A stretch of 64,000 nucleotides of DNA, taken from Microbulbifer flavimaris. GTDB taxonomy: Bacteria > Pseudomonadota > Gammaproteobacteria > Pseudomonadales > Cellvibrionaceae. Shown in pieces: positions 35,871 to 45,434 of the stretch (positions are counted from its first letter, which is position 1; every line of letters begins with the position of its first letter). The stretch lies in contig NZ_LRFG02000004.1 in the NCBI RefSeq assembly GCF_001641755.2, positions 1 to 64,000 on the forward strand, read 5' to 3'. Below the pieces are notes generated by a model that saw nothing but the letters and a program-made list of their open reading frames with translations, had not been told where the DNA came from and made no database searches. The position numbers and the translations under genes are program-made.

Positions 35871-37309
35871 GCCTGCGCCCCTTCAGCCGCATTTTCATAA
35901 AAAAGCTCGGGACGCTTGTCGGTGAGTGGCGCTGCCAGCTGGTAGGCCTGGCCCGCGCGCATTACGAGGGCATCCTCGAATTTGCGGCCGACAATCTGCA
36001 GGCCGATGGGCAGGCCATCGCTGGAGAAACCACAGGGTACCGACAGCGCCGGCTGGCCGGTGAGGTTGAACGGATAGGTAAACGGTGTCCACGACGGCCA
36101 GCGGGTGCTGGGCCAGTCTTCGGGCACCTCGCGCCCTGCCTTGAAGGCGGTAATCGGCAGCGTGGGTGTGAGCAGGAGATCATATTTACGATGGAAGCTG
36201 ACCATCCGCTCGCACAGTGCCATGCGCTCGTTGACGGCGCCGAGGTAATCCAGCATGGACAGTTGCGCGGCTTTTTCCGACACCGCTACCAGCTGCGGAT
36301 CCATCAGGCCGCGCTGGCGCTTGTTGAGGTCTCGCAGGGCATTGGCAGCGCCGCCGTAAAAGAGGTGGCCGAATGGCGCCAGGGGATCGTCGAAGCCGGG
36401 CGCTACCTCCACAATTTCTGCACCGAGGGACTGCAGCAAGTGCGCGGCCTTGCGCACACTCTCTTCCACTTCCTGCTCCACCTGCACGTAGCCCAGCGTG
36501 GCGCTGAAGGCGATCTTCAACCCTTTCAGTAATTCACCGGGTTCACCGCGGATGGCCGCGAGGTAATCGATCCCGCGCCGGGGAATGGCGTTGGTGTCGC
36601 GGTCGTCCGCCTCACTGAGCACATTCATCATTAACGCGCAGTCGGCAACGGTCCAGGTCATGGGGCCGGCGTGGGCGAGGGTGCCGAAGGGGCTGGCAGG
36701 CCAGTGGGGCACTTCGCCAAAGCTGGGCTTCAGGCCCACATGGCCACAGAAACCTGCTGGGATGCGGATGGAACCGCCGGCATCAGTGCCCAGCGCCAGT
36801 GGCCCCATGCCCAGCGGTACCGCCGCGGCGCTGCCACCACTGGAACCACCGGCGGTCTTGTCCGGGTTCCAGGGGTTGCGGGTGACGCCGTCGATAGGAT
36901 TATCAGTAACGCCTTTCCAGCCGAATTCCGGCGTCGTGGTCTTGCCCAGCGGCACGTAACCGTTGCGCTCCAGTGCCGCCACGGCAGGCGCCGACTTGTC
37001 CAATGTGGATTTGGGGTCGATAGTCTTGGAGCCCTTCAGGGTGGGCCACATGGGGGTAAGGAACACGTCCTTGATCGCCACGGGCACGCCATCCAGCTGG
37101 CCGCGGGTCTCACCGGACTGATAGCGCTGCTCGGAGGCGCGGGCAAACTGCAGGGTGGTGTCCCGGTCGACCAGGTTGTAGGCGTTGACGGCAGGGTTGC
37201 ACCGCTCGATCTGTTTGAGCAGTGCCTCGGTGACCTCAACGGGGGAAAATGATTTGTCCCGATAGCCTTGGAGCAATTCGAGAGCGGTCATGGCGACGAA
37301 ATCATTCAT
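35867..37309 (-). CDS. amidase (amidase signature family)
   Basis: 480 residues with the Ser-cisSer-Lys catalytic set: Lys in VAIKDVFLT, the Gly/Ser-rich core GGSSGGSAAAVPLG, and the nucleophile in GTDAGGSIRIPAGFCG. Hydrolyses a carboxamide to acid and ammonia; the substrate is unknown. It is too long and lacks partners to be GatA (no gatB/C nearby). First gene of a two-gene operon with the aminotransferase. Confidence 0.92.
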   Translation of the reverse strand: MNDFVAMTALELLQGYRDKSFSPVEVTEALLKQIERCNPAVNAYNLVDRDTTLQFARASEQRYQSGETRGQLDGVPVAIKDVFLTPMWPTLKGSKTIDPKSTLDKSAPAVAALERNGYVPLGKTTTPEFGWKGVTDNPIDGVTRNPWNPDKTAGGSSGGSAAAVPLGMGPLALGTDAGGSIRIPAGFCGHVGLKPSFGEVPHWPASPFGTLAHAGPMTWTVADCALMMNVLSEADDRDTNAIPRRGIDYLAAIRGEPGELLKGLKIAFSATLGYVQVEQEVEESVRKAAHLLQSLGAEIVEVAPGFDDPLAPFGHLFYGGAANALRDLNKRQRGLMDPQLVAVSEKAAQLSMLDYLGAVNERMALCERMVSFHRKYDLLLTPTLPITAFKAGREVPEDWPSTRWPSWTPFTYPFNLTGQPALSVPCGFSSDGLPIGLQIVGRKFEDALVMRAGQAYQLAAPLTDKRPELFYENAAEGAQA

Positions 37310-37656
37310 CCGCGTGTCCTCTTTCCTTATTAGCTGTATAAGCTGTCTGTTCTTTTTAGCTGCCCCCCTATCCTAGTACTCACTGGCGCGTTTTCGGGCT
37401 TGTTGTTGTTGAACCAGACGCCCCGATTTTCACCATCCAGATGAATAAGGCGCCACCCACGCTCAGGGCTCGGACTTCTGCGTCGAACGGGGAACTCTGG
37501 GGCGCAATCCGGTCACACTGCACATCAAGCCAGCATCAGGTTCCGCAAATTTTGCGACAGGCATCACAATTCACCGATTCTCTTCAGGTTGTAGTCAGCC
37601 CCATTGCGATACCTTAGGCGCCCTGATCATCACGGTTACTGGGGAAAGGAAAACTC
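37310..37656. other. divergent promoter region between the amidase and DUF2799 genes
   Basis: 347 bp without a gene. It carries a CRP-like site at 37553-37568 and the ribosome site GGGGAAAGGA just before the GTG at 37657. No other structure was recognised. Confidence 0.5.
37553..37568. promoter_or_regulatory. CRP/Vfr-like operator candidate
   Basis: TGCGA-CAGGCA-TCACA matches TGTGA-N6-TCACA with one mismatch. It lies about 90 bp before the lipoprotein start codon, a normal activator distance. The 13-bp core is identical to that at 19564-19576. Confidence 0.4.
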
Positions 37657-38283
37657 GTGAATACCGCCAAGAGAGTCGCCATGCTGGCGACCGCAGCGCT
37701 GCTACTGAACGGCTGCGCCACCATGAGTGAAGAGGAATGCATCACCGCCGACTGGCACACCCTCGGCTACGAGGACGGCGCGGCCGGCCAGACCGTGGCC
37801 ATGCTGGGCAAGCGCCGCCAGGCCTGTGCCGATCACGGTGTACAGCCGGATGCCAATGCCTACCGGGCGGGTCGTGATCAGGGGCTGGAGCTGTACTGCA
37901 CCGAGATGCGCGGATATCGCATTGGCCGCGCCGGCGGCAGTTACGGCGGTGTCTGCCCGCGAGACCTGGAAGGTGTCTTCCTGGTGGGCTACGAATCGGG
38001 GCGCGAACTGTACCGGGCGCAGCGGGCAGTGAATGAAGTTGCCAACGCCATCGAGAGCGCCCACAACGAGCGCGAACATATCCTCGACGACATCACCGAA
38101 ATGAGTGCGCACCTGGTAAGCGATGAGGCGACCAAGGAAGAGCGCATCGAGCTACTGGCGGATATCGCCCGGCTCAAGACCCGCCATACGGAGCTGGGCC
38201 ATGAGATCGAGGAGATGGAACACGAGCTGGTGCTGAGGGAAGCGGCATTCCACGAGGTGGAGATGCGCACGCCCTACAAATAA
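37657..38283 (+). CDS. DUF2799 family lipoprotein
   Basis: 208 residues, GTG start with GGGGAAAGGA upstream. The N-terminal signal ends in a lipobox (LLLNGC, Cys19), so it should be lipidated. The DUF2799 core follows: a conserved Cys/Trp segment (CITADWHTLGYEDGAAG), then YRAGRDQGLELYC and the glycine/tyrosine-rich GYRIGRAGGSYGGVCP. A long charged coiled-coil tail (about 125-200) ends the protein. Function unknown; likely in the envelope. Confidence 0.85.
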   Translation: MNTAKRVAMLATAALLLNGCATMSEEECITADWHTLGYEDGAAGQTVAMLGKRRQACADHGVQPDANAYRAGRDQGLELYCTEMRGYRIGRAGGSYGGVCPRDLEGVFLVGYESGRELYRAQRAVNEVANAIESAHNEREHILDDITEMSAHLVSDEATKEERIELLADIARLKTRHTELGHEIEEMEHELVLREAAFHEVEMRTPYK

Positions 38284-38301
38284 AGCCAGGGTTGTCGAAT
38301 T

Positions 38302-38333
38302 GAAAAGCGCGCAGCGGATACTGCGCGTTTTTT
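38302..38333 (+). terminator. rho-independent terminator
   Basis: GCGCGCAG-CGGATA-CTGCGCG hairpin preceded by A's and followed by TTTTTT. It ends the DUF2799 gene and may also serve the opposing gene ending at 38375. Confidence 0.88.
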
Positions 38334-38374
38334 ATTGCCGGTAATTTACTCGCTCTTACTGGCCTTTTCTGACA

Positions 38375-38971
38375 CTACTTGAGAATGCCCTCTTCCACCG
38401 CACCCTGAAGCCGGGCCTGCAATACCTCCCATAGCGCACTGCTGCCTTTGCCGATGCGGCTATTGAGTTGCAGGACTTTTTCCTTCGGCACACTGTGCTC
38501 ACGCCAGCTGTGGCCGCCGCCGTGCAGGTTGTGCAGCAACGGGGGGACACGATCCACGGCGCGGGCGTAACGGGAGTCCGCGCTCTCGCCCGCTTCAAAC
38601 TCTTGCCACAGGGCAAAATATTCTTCCAGCTTATTACCGGGCAGCATTGCAAGGATACGCTTTACCCCCTCCGCCTCTGCCTGCTTTTGCTCGGGGGTCT
38701 CGCTGGCATAGATAATGGTATCCCCCGCGTCGATCTCGCCCAGGTCGTGGATCAGCAGCATGCGGATGACCCGGTTGATATCGACAGGCTCATCGGCGAA
38801 GTCTTTCAGCATCAGTGCGGACAGGCACACGTGCCAGCTGTGCTCGGCGGAATTCTCGTACCGGTCCATGCCCACCGGGCGGGTATTGCGCACCACGGTT
38901 TTGAGCTTTTCGATCTCGACGATAAAGGCCAGGGTTTGCTCAATGTTTTTAAGGGTCTGTGAATCACTCAC
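38375..38971 (-). CDS. HD-domain hydrolase (YfbR/HDDC2-like 5'-nucleotidase)
   Basis: 198 residues. The HD motif set is visible: H in SAEHSWHV, HD in LLIHDLGEIDAGD, and a later Asp in ARAVDRVPPLLHN. YfbR-type proteins dephosphorylate deoxyribonucleoside 5'-monophosphates. The GTG start overlaps the stop of the upstream GFA gene by 4 bp, so they are cotranscribed. The residues that set YfbR substrate choice were not checked, so 'HD hydrolase' is the safe name. Confidence 0.86.
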   Translation of the reverse strand: MSDSQTLKNIEQTLAFIVEIEKLKTVVRNTRPVGMDRYENSAEHSWHVCLSALMLKDFADEPVDINRVIRMLLIHDLGEIDAGDTIIYASETPEQKQAEAEGVKRILAMLPGNKLEEYFALWQEFEAGESADSRYARAVDRVPPLLHNLHGGGHSWREHSVPKEKVLQLNSRIGKGSSALWEVLQARLQGAVEEGILK

Positions 38972-39378
38972 TCCGCTGCGCCCTCCCTGTCCGCCGGGTG
39001 GTTGACCCCATCCATCACCGGCACGGCCCCCAGGTCAAAGGGATTGACCCCGTCCAGGCACGCCAAATTAAAGCCGTACTGCTCCAGATTGGAGCGACGC
39101 TGGTGATGGGTGTAAACACCGCAGTTGCCGCAGAAGTAATGCCTGGCGGTGTTGGTATTGAACTGGTACAGGCGCAGGTGCTCCTGCCCTCTGACAATTC
39201 GGATACCGGATAGCGGCACCGAAGCGGCAATGGCGCCACGGCGGCGGCACAGGGAGCAATCGCAGCGGCGCGGGTCGACGATGCCATCCGGCAGGCTCAG
39301 TTCCAGCTCCACCGCCCCGCAGTGACAGGTGGCACGGTGTCGTGGACCGATCTCGGTCGGGCCGATTTTTTTAATCAT
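38968..39378 (-). CDS. GFA-family zinc protein (CENP-V/Gfa-like)
   Basis: 136 residues with the zinc-binding cysteine pattern of the family: CHCG near residue 19, CDCSLC near 41, and CGNCG near 92. GFA proteins are small zinc proteins, a few of which catalyse glutathione-formaldehyde adduct formation; most are uncharacterised. It ends in an overlap with the HD hydrolase gene and starts 21 bp after the Ldh-family gene, suggesting a three-gene transcript. Confidence 0.88.
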   Translation of the reverse strand: MIKKIGPTEIGPRHRATCHCGAVELELSLPDGIVDPRRCDCSLCRRRGAIAASVPLSGIRIVRGQEHLRLYQFNTNTARHYFCGNCGVYTHHQRRSNLEQYGFNLACLDGVNPFDLGAVPVMDGVNHPADREGAAE

Positions 39379-39399
39379 TATTTTTCCCTGAGCTTTATT

Positions 39400-40461
39400 T
39401 CAGTCGATCGGCTTTGGGGCGATGACATCGAGTTTGTCCGCCCAGGGGTCCAGGTCTTCCATGATGGATGGATACAGCTCCACTCCTTCCTCCAGCTGCC
39501 GTGCGCGCGCGTTCCAGGCCCGCTGGCCGGGCACGCGGACGTCACTGTTGCTGCCCTCGTCCGGGCGGCAGGATTCCCACAGATTACACAGGGCGGTAGT
39601 CTGGCGCAGGAAGTCGGCAGACTTGCCGAAAGCTTCAGGGTCGATCACCTGCAGGAAAACCGAGTTGGCCTCGTCATCGTGCGCTGCCTGTTCATCACCG
39701 CGGCCGTAGCCGCTGAGCCCCATGGACAGCACTTCCAGCATCGCGCTCAGTGCGGCGCCCTTGTAGCCGTGGTCGGCACCACCGACTGGCAGGATGCTGC
39801 CGCCATCCTCGAACGCAGCCGGGTCATTGGACAGCCGGCCCTGGCTGTCCTTGAGGCACTCGGTGGGTAGCATGCGCTTCTCCCGCTTGGCGCGGGACAC
39901 GTAACCACCGGCGGTGACCGACATGCTGATATCAAACAGTAACGGGTACTCCCCTGCCGGTGCGGCAAAGGCGATCGGGTTGGCGGAAAACAGGGCATCG
40001 CGGCTGCCCTGGGGGGAAACAGTACGCTCCGCCGGTGTGGAACAGGTGAGAATGGCCACGCAGCCTTTTTCGATGATGGGTGGCAGATACGCGGCGAGGC
40101 AAGCAATGTGCTGGCTGCGACGCAGGGTGGCGGTAACGGCACCGTGCTCCTTGACCCGCTGCAGCGCGTGCCCGACCGCCTGGGACAGCACCCAGGGGCC
40201 GGGCAGGAAATTGGCATCCCAGTTAAAGCAGCTGCCGCGGTCCGACAGCACTTCGGGCTCGCCCTCCTTGCGGGTCTCACCGTTCACCAGCCAGGTCAGG
40301 TTACTGGAGACCCGGTTGAGCCCGTGGGTGGTAAACCCCAGCAGGTCTGCCTGCAGGAAGACGTTGGCCATCACGGCCGCCCGCTCTTCCGCCAGCCCGG
40401 CACGATGGAACAACTGGGTGACGAATGCGTGCAGGTCCTCGGCGGTGTAGTGATTGCTCAT
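39400..40461 (-). CDS. Ldh2-family NAD(P)-dependent oxidoreductase (malate/L-lactate dehydrogenase type)
   Basis: 353 residues; AAGGAGG lies 6 nt before the ATG. The family pattern is clear: N-terminal helical segment with ADLLGFTTHGLNRV, SQHIACLAAYLPP (the catalytic His region), SANPIAFAAPAG, and HGYKGAALSAMLEVLSMGLSG towards the C-terminus. These enzymes reduce 2-oxoacids such as pyruvate or oxaloacetate, or delta-piperideine-2-carboxylate; the substrate cannot be chosen here. Confidence 0.88.
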   Translation of the reverse strand: MSNHYTAEDLHAFVTQLFHRAGLAEERAAVMANVFLQADLLGFTTHGLNRVSSNLTWLVNGETRKEGEPEVLSDRGSCFNWDANFLPGPWVLSQAVGHALQRVKEHGAVTATLRRSQHIACLAAYLPPIIEKGCVAILTCSTPAERTVSPQGSRDALFSANPIAFAAPAGEYPLLFDISMSVTAGGYVSRAKREKRMLPTECLKDSQGRLSNDPAAFEDGGSILPVGGADHGYKGAALSAMLEVLSMGLSGYGRGDEQAAHDDEANSVFLQVIDPEAFGKSADFLRQTTALCNLWESCRPDEGSNSDVRVPGQRAWNARARQLEEGVELYPSIMEDLDPWADKLDVIAPKPID

Positions 40462-40545
40462 AACATCCTCCTTTGCTCAATCTCTCGATAGTTTTTCTCG
40501 ACGTCTTCCGATGGCACTGAAACTGCCCCAGCGCCACCCTCCGGA

Positions 40546-40962
40546 TCAGTGATCACTCACTTTGCCCCGCATCGACTTGATCTGCCCTCGGCGGGTTTTC
40601 TGCTTCAGTCGGCGTTCTTTTGAGGCACGCGTGGGCTTGGTGGGCACGCGCTTCTTTCGGCTGCGGGCGGCACTTGCAATTAGCTCCCGCAATCGCTCCA
40701 GTGCATCAGCACGGTTTTTTTCCTGGGTACGGAAGCGCTGCGCCTTGATCACGATAACACCGTCACTGGAGATGCGCTGGTCGCCCTGTGCCAACAGGCG
40801 CTCCTTTATTTTTTCCGGCAGCGAAGACGCGGCGATATCAAAGCGCAGATGGATGGCACTGGCCACCTTGTTGACGTTCTGCCCGCCGGCGCCCTGGGAG
40901 CGCACTGCGTGCATTTCGACCTCGTCCAGCGGGATCGACAGTTTGCTAGAAATTTTCAACAT
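40546..40962 (-). CDS. arfB: alternative ribosome-rescue factor ArfB (YaeJ), peptidyl-tRNA hydrolase
   Basis: 138 residues. The catalytic GGQ is in [13 protein letters not shown] (about residues 23-35), and the lysine/arginine-rich C-terminal tail ([13 protein letters not shown]) is the part that enters the empty mRNA channel of a stalled ribosome. ArfB hydrolyses peptidyl-tRNA on nonstop ribosomes. The length matches E. coli YaeJ (140). Separate from release factors, which are about 360 residues. Confidence 0.93.
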   Translation of the reverse strand: MLKISSKLSIPLDEVEMHAVRSQGAGGQNVNKVASAIHLRFDIAASSLPEKIKERLLAQGDQRISSDGVIVIKAQRFRTQEKNRADALERLRELIASAARSRKKRVPTKPTRASKERRLKQKTRRGQIKSMRGKVSDH

Positions 40963-41077
40963 GTCAGCCTGATTTCTTATGAGACTTCCTGATAACAGCG
41001 TTCATTGTCTATGCTGTGTCCGATAGGCGCAAAATCTCACCGCTCTTCAAGTCCGCATTTTAAGTGGTAACCGCGCA

Positions 41078-43063
41078 ATGACCGAGAAAAATCCCCAGAA
41101 ACTGGCTCACTACGACCCTCCGGTTTTTTATACATCCACTGGCGTACTCCTGTTGCTGGTCGCCTTTGCGGTGTTCTTTCCGGACACGGCGAATACGTTT
41201 TTCAGCGACGTGCAGGCCTGGGTGGTGGACCAGTGGAGCTGGTACTACGTGCTGGTGGTGGCCATCATCCTGATGAGTGTCATTGTTATCGGGGTCTCGA
41301 GTCTGGGCAGTGTCAAACTCGGGCCCCAGCATGTGGAGCCAGACTACGGATTCGGCTCCTGGTTTGCCATGCTGTTTTCCGCCGGCATGGGGATCGGCCT
41401 GCTGTTCTTCGGGGTCGCAGAACCGGTCATGCACTACCTGAACCCGCCACAGGCTGACATGACTGGGGTTGATGCGGCCCGCCAGGCCATGGTGCTGACA
41501 TTTTTCCACTGGGGGTTCCACGCCTGGGCAATTTACGCCATCGTGGCGATGATCCTCGCCTACTTCAGTTATCGCCACAATCTGCCACTGACACTGCGCT
41601 CAGCGCTTTACCCGATGATCGGTGAGCGCGTGCATGGACCGATCGGACACGCGGTGGATATCTTTGCCATCGTGGGCACTGTCTGTGGTGTAGCGACGAC
41701 ACTGGGCTACGGCGTCCTGCAGATCAACTCTGGCCTCAACCACCTGTTCGGGCTACCTGTCGGTGAAGGCGTACAGGTTGCGCTGATTGTCGTCACCACC
41801 ATTCTCGCCACCATATCCGTAGTGATGGGGCTCGATGCGGGCATCAAGCGACTGTCACAGCTCAATATGACCCTCGCCGGCATCCTGCTGGTCATGGTAC
41901 TGCTGCTTGGTAGCACTGTTTACCTGCTTCAGGCCTTCGTACAGAATTTCGGTAACTACCTGTCAGTGCTCGTCAACAAGACTTTCAACCTCTATGCCTA
42001 CGAGCCCACCGACTGGCTCGGCGGCTGGACCATTCTCTACTGGGGCTGGTGGATGTCCTGGTCACCGTTTGTGGGTCTGTTTATCGCGCGGATTTCCCGC
42101 GGTCGAACCATTCGCGAGTTTGTCATGGGCGCCATGCTGGTTCCCGCTACCGTGACGCTGCTATGGATGACCTTTTTCGGTAATTCCGCCATCCATATGA
42201 TCCTGAACGAGGGCCTGACTCAACTTGGGGAAGTGGTAGCTCAAGACCAGTCGGTAGCGTTGTTCCAGTTTCTGGAGCAGTTCCCGTTCTCCGGTGTCTT
42301 CTCGTTTGTCGCCGTGCTGATGGTCATCGTGTTTTTCGTGACCTCGGCGGATTCCGGTGCGCTGGTAGTCAATATGCTTTCCTCCCACGGGCGCGACGAT
42401 ACGCCACTCTGGCAAAGAATTTTCTGGTGCTTCCTGATCGGCGCCGTGGCCATTGCCCTGCTGCTGGCCGGGGGACTGTCCTCGCTGCAAACAGCGGTCA
42501 TCGTCAGCGCCCTGCCCTTCTCGGCAATCTTGCTGATCGCGACTTACGGACTGATCAAAGCGTTACGAATCGACACGATGAAAAAGGTTTCCCGCCACGC
42601 CCCGGTAGCGCCCATCAGTGCGCGCAACCCGGTCGTCTGGCAGCGGCGCCTGAAGAATGCCATGCAGTTGCCGAGCCTGGCCGAGGTGCACCAGTTCATT
42701 CGCGAGATTGGCAAACCCTCACTGGAGGAGTTCGCCGAAGAGATGCGAAAAAACGGCTATACGGCAACGGTGACCGAGGGTGAAAACCAGTACGTGGAGG
42801 TAGAGGTATTGCAGGGCGAGGAGCTCAGCTTTATTTACGGAATACAACCCAGGGCCACCCTCAAGCCCGAAACCAGCGATCCAGACAAGGTACTGAGCGA
42901 CAGCCATGATGACGGTTCCAGCGATGTGTATTTCCGCGCAGAAGTGCACCTGTTCGAGGGCGGCCAGGACTACGATGTGATGGGCTGGACCAAGGACCAG
43001 GTACTCACCGACATGGTTTCCCAATACGAGCGCCATTTGCAGTACCTGCATACCCTGCGTTGA
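41078..43063 (+). CDS. BCCT-family osmolyte transporter (BetT-like), copy 1
   Basis: 661 residues, 12 membrane segments plus a long C-terminal cytoplasmic domain, as in BetT-type choline carriers. The BCCT signature is intact: YWGWWMSWSPFVGLFIARISRGRT, including the adjacent Trp pair and the Trp three residues on that build the aromatic substrate box in BetP. The other box segment reads HWGFHAWAIYA. Imports choline or betaine with an ion gradient; no bet genes are adjacent. A closely similar copy follows 130 bp downstream. Confidence 0.92.
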   Translation: MTEKNPQKLAHYDPPVFYTSTGVLLLLVAFAVFFPDTANTFFSDVQAWVVDQWSWYYVLVVAIILMSVIVIGVSSLGSVKLGPQHVEPDYGFGSWFAMLFSAGMGIGLLFFGVAEPVMHYLNPPQADMTGVDAARQAMVLTFFHWGFHAWAIYAIVAMILAYFSYRHNLPLTLRSALYPMIGERVHGPIGHAVDIFAIVGTVCGVATTLGYGVLQINSGLNHLFGLPVGEGVQVALIVVTTILATISVVMGLDAGIKRLSQLNMTLAGILLVMVLLLGSTVYLLQAFVQNFGNYLSVLVNKTFNLYAYEPTDWLGGWTILYWGWWMSWSPFVGLFIARISRGRTIREFVMGAMLVPATVTLLWMTFFGNSAIHMILNEGLTQLGEVVAQDQSVALFQFLEQFPFSGVFSFVAVLMVIVFFVTSADSGALVVNMLSSHGRDDTPLWQRIFWCFLIGAVAIALLLAGGLSSLQTAVIVSALPFSAILLIATYGLIKALRIDTMKKVSRHAPVAPISARNPVVWQRRLKNAMQLPSLAEVHQFIREIGKPSLEEFAEEMRKNGYTATVTEGENQYVEVEVLQGEELSFIYGIQPRATLKPETSDPDKVLSDSHDDGSSDVYFRAEVHLFEGGQDYDVMGWTKDQVLTDMVSQYERHLQYLHTLR

Positions 43064-43192
43064 CGGCCGTCAATGCCGTACAGGCCTGCCACAGGGCAAT
43101 GTGAATGCACTGGAGCAAGAATTGGCAACGTACGCCGATCGAGACACTACGGCTACCGATGGATCACCGGCTGAGTTGAGGACACGCATCCC

Positions 43193-45190
43193 ATGAACCA
43201 GCAGATGCCCGTCCATGAGAAGCATGGCAAAGCGCGCTTCGATCCCCCGGTCTTCTACACGGCTACCGGACTGCTGTTACTGCTGGTCGCCTTTGCCGTG
43301 TTCTTTCCGGAAAAGGCCACGGCCCTGTTCGAGGGCATGCAAACCACCATCGTCGACTATTTTGGCTGGTACTACATCCTGATAGTGGCGATTCTGCTCA
43401 TCACCGTGGTGGTTCTGGGCCTGTCCCGACTCGGCGATATCAAGCTGGGACCGGAACATTCCAAGCCTGACTACAGTTTCGCTTCCTGGCTCGCCATGCT
43501 GTTTTCCGCGGGCATTGGTATCGGCCTGCTGTTTTTCGGTGTGGCGGAACCGGTGATGCACTACCTGACGCCCCCGGATGCGGACAGCGGCACGGTTGAA
43601 GCGGCCCGGCAGGCCATGGTACTGAGTATCTTTCACTGGGGCTTTCACGTCTGGGCGATCTTCGCCGGCGTGGCGCTGATCCTCGGCTACTTCAGTTACC
43701 GGCACAACCTGCCACTGACTCTACGATCGGCACTCTACCCGTTGATCGGCGAACGGATTCATGGGCCGATCGGCAACGCGGTGGATATCTTTGCCATTGT
43801 CAGCACCGTCTGTGGTGTGGCGACAACGCTGGGCTTTGGCGTCCTGCAGATGAATGCGGGGCTCAATCACCTGTTCGGCATCCCTGTGGGGTCCGGCACC
43901 CAGGTTATTCTGATTATTGTCACCACTGCCGCAGCGACACTGTCGGTGATGGTGGGGCTGGACTCAGGCATCAAGCGGCTGTCCCAGATCAATATGGGGC
44001 TGGCTGCCATCCTGATGCTGACCATTCTGGTGCTGGGTAGCACCGTCTACCTGCTGCAGGCTTTTGTGCAGAATATTGGTAGCTACCTGACCACATTGGT
44101 CAACCGCACTTTTAACCTCTACGCTTATGCGCCGACAGACTGGATCGGTGGCTGGACAATTCTCTACTGGGGCTGGTGCCTGTCGTGGTCACCGTTTGTC
44201 GGACTCTTTATTGCTCGCATATCCCGTGGCCGCACCATTCGCGAGTTCGCCATCGGTACCCTGCTGATGCCCACCATGCTGACGATTTTATGGCTCACGG
44301 TTTTTGGCAATTCGGCCATCAAGATGATTCGTGATGATGGGCTGCAATCTCTGGCGGACATCATCCAGAAAGACCAGACCGTGGCCTTGTTCCAGTTCCT
44401 GGAGCAGTTTCCGTTCCCCGGCGTGCTGTCGATGCTGGCCATCATTCTGGTGATCATTTTCTTTATTACCTCGGCCGACTCCGGCGCATTGGTAATGAAC
44501 ATGCTGTCGTCCCATGGCCGGGATGACACTCCCATGTGGCAGCGGGTTTTCTGGTCCGCGATTATTGGTGTGGTGGCCATCGCACTGCTGCTGGCAGGCG
44601 GACTCACTTCTCTACAGACCGCGGCGATCGCCAGTGCGCTGCCATTTTCGGTCATACTGCTGGTCGCCATCTATGGCTTGATCGTGGCACTGCGAACCGA
44701 CTCTGCCAAGCGCGATGCCCAGAGTGCGCCGGTGGCCCCCATTACCGCGCGCAACCCCGTCGCCTGGGAGCGCCGCCTGAAAAACCTGGTACAGCTGCCC
44801 TCCCTGCAAGAGGTACACCAGTACATCGAGGAGGTCGGCCTTCCTGCTCTGGAAAATTTTGCGTCGGAGATGCAGAAAAACGGATTTAACACGGAAGTGA
44901 GCTCTGGTGAAAATCATTCCGCCCACCTCAAGGTGTTCCAGGGCGATGAAGTGGACTTTCTGTACAGCCTGCACCCCAAGGCATTGCTCAAGCCCAGCGC
45001 CACCAATGCAGACGCGGAACTGGACGATAGCTACGACGACGGTTCCGAGGACAAGTATTTCCGGGCAGAGGTACACCTGAGTGAGGGCGGCCAGGATTAC
45101 GATGTGATGGGCTGGACCCGGGACCAGCTACTGACCGATATTCTCAGCCAGTACGAACGCCACCTGCAGTTTCTGCACACTTTGCGCTAG
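43193..45190 (+). CDS. BCCT-family osmolyte transporter (BetT-like), copy 2
   Basis: 665 residues, strongly similar to copy 1 throughout, including the C-terminal domain (both end in YERHLQ.LHTLR). Two substrate-box positions differ: YWGWCLSW replaces YWGWWMSW (second Trp of the pair to Cys) and HWGFHVWAIFA replaces HWGFHAWAIYA (Tyr to Phe). This points to divergence of substrate or affinity after duplication. GAGG lies about 12 nt before the ATG. It could be cotranscribed with copy 1. Confidence 0.92.
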   Translation: MNQQMPVHEKHGKARFDPPVFYTATGLLLLLVAFAVFFPEKATALFEGMQTTIVDYFGWYYILIVAILLITVVVLGLSRLGDIKLGPEHSKPDYSFASWLAMLFSAGIGIGLLFFGVAEPVMHYLTPPDADSGTVEAARQAMVLSIFHWGFHVWAIFAGVALILGYFSYRHNLPLTLRSALYPLIGERIHGPIGNAVDIFAIVSTVCGVATTLGFGVLQMNAGLNHLFGIPVGSGTQVILIIVTTAAATLSVMVGLDSGIKRLSQINMGLAAILMLTILVLGSTVYLLQAFVQNIGSYLTTLVNRTFNLYAYAPTDWIGGWTILYWGWCLSWSPFVGLFIARISRGRTIREFAIGTLLMPTMLTILWLTVFGNSAIKMIRDDGLQSLADIIQKDQTVALFQFLEQFPFPGVLSMLAIILVIIFFITSADSGALVMNMLSSHGRDDTPMWQRVFWSAIIGVVAIALLLAGGLTSLQTAAIASALPFSVILLVAIYGLIVALRTDSAKRDAQSAPVAPITARNPVAWERRLKNLVQLPSLQEVHQYIEEVGLPALENFASEMQKNGFNTEVSSGENHSAHLKVFQGDEVDFLYSLHPKALLKPSATNADAELDDSYDDGSEDKYFRAEVHLSEGGQDYDVMGWTRDQLLTDILSQYERHLQFLHTLR

Positions 45191-45434
45191 CAGTGCGCGG
45201 TTTTTCCATCCCCGGCGCTGCTCGCGCAAACCAGGAATATGACCAACCGGCCACAAAGCTGCAGAAGAATCCCTTTTATTGCGCTAATGCAATCCGCTAG
45301 TATTGTCCAGGTTCCTAGAGGTGCAGGAATAAAAAAATAAATAATATGTTGCGCCCAGATTAAGCGAATGGACTCTCTGATTCAGGCGAGTAGACAAGCA
45401 TTGGGCGCAGACAATCTGCGATCAGGAGAGAACC

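Noticed and set aside
35867-37309. GatA subunit of Glu-tRNA amidotransferase
   Set aside because: The catalytic motifs are those of the general amidase family, and neither gatB nor gatC is adjacent; the partner is an aminotransferase.
40546-40962. Truncated peptide-chain release factor
   Set aside because: The GGQ domain with a basic tail at 138 residues is the full ArfB architecture, so it is not a fragment of RF1/RF2.
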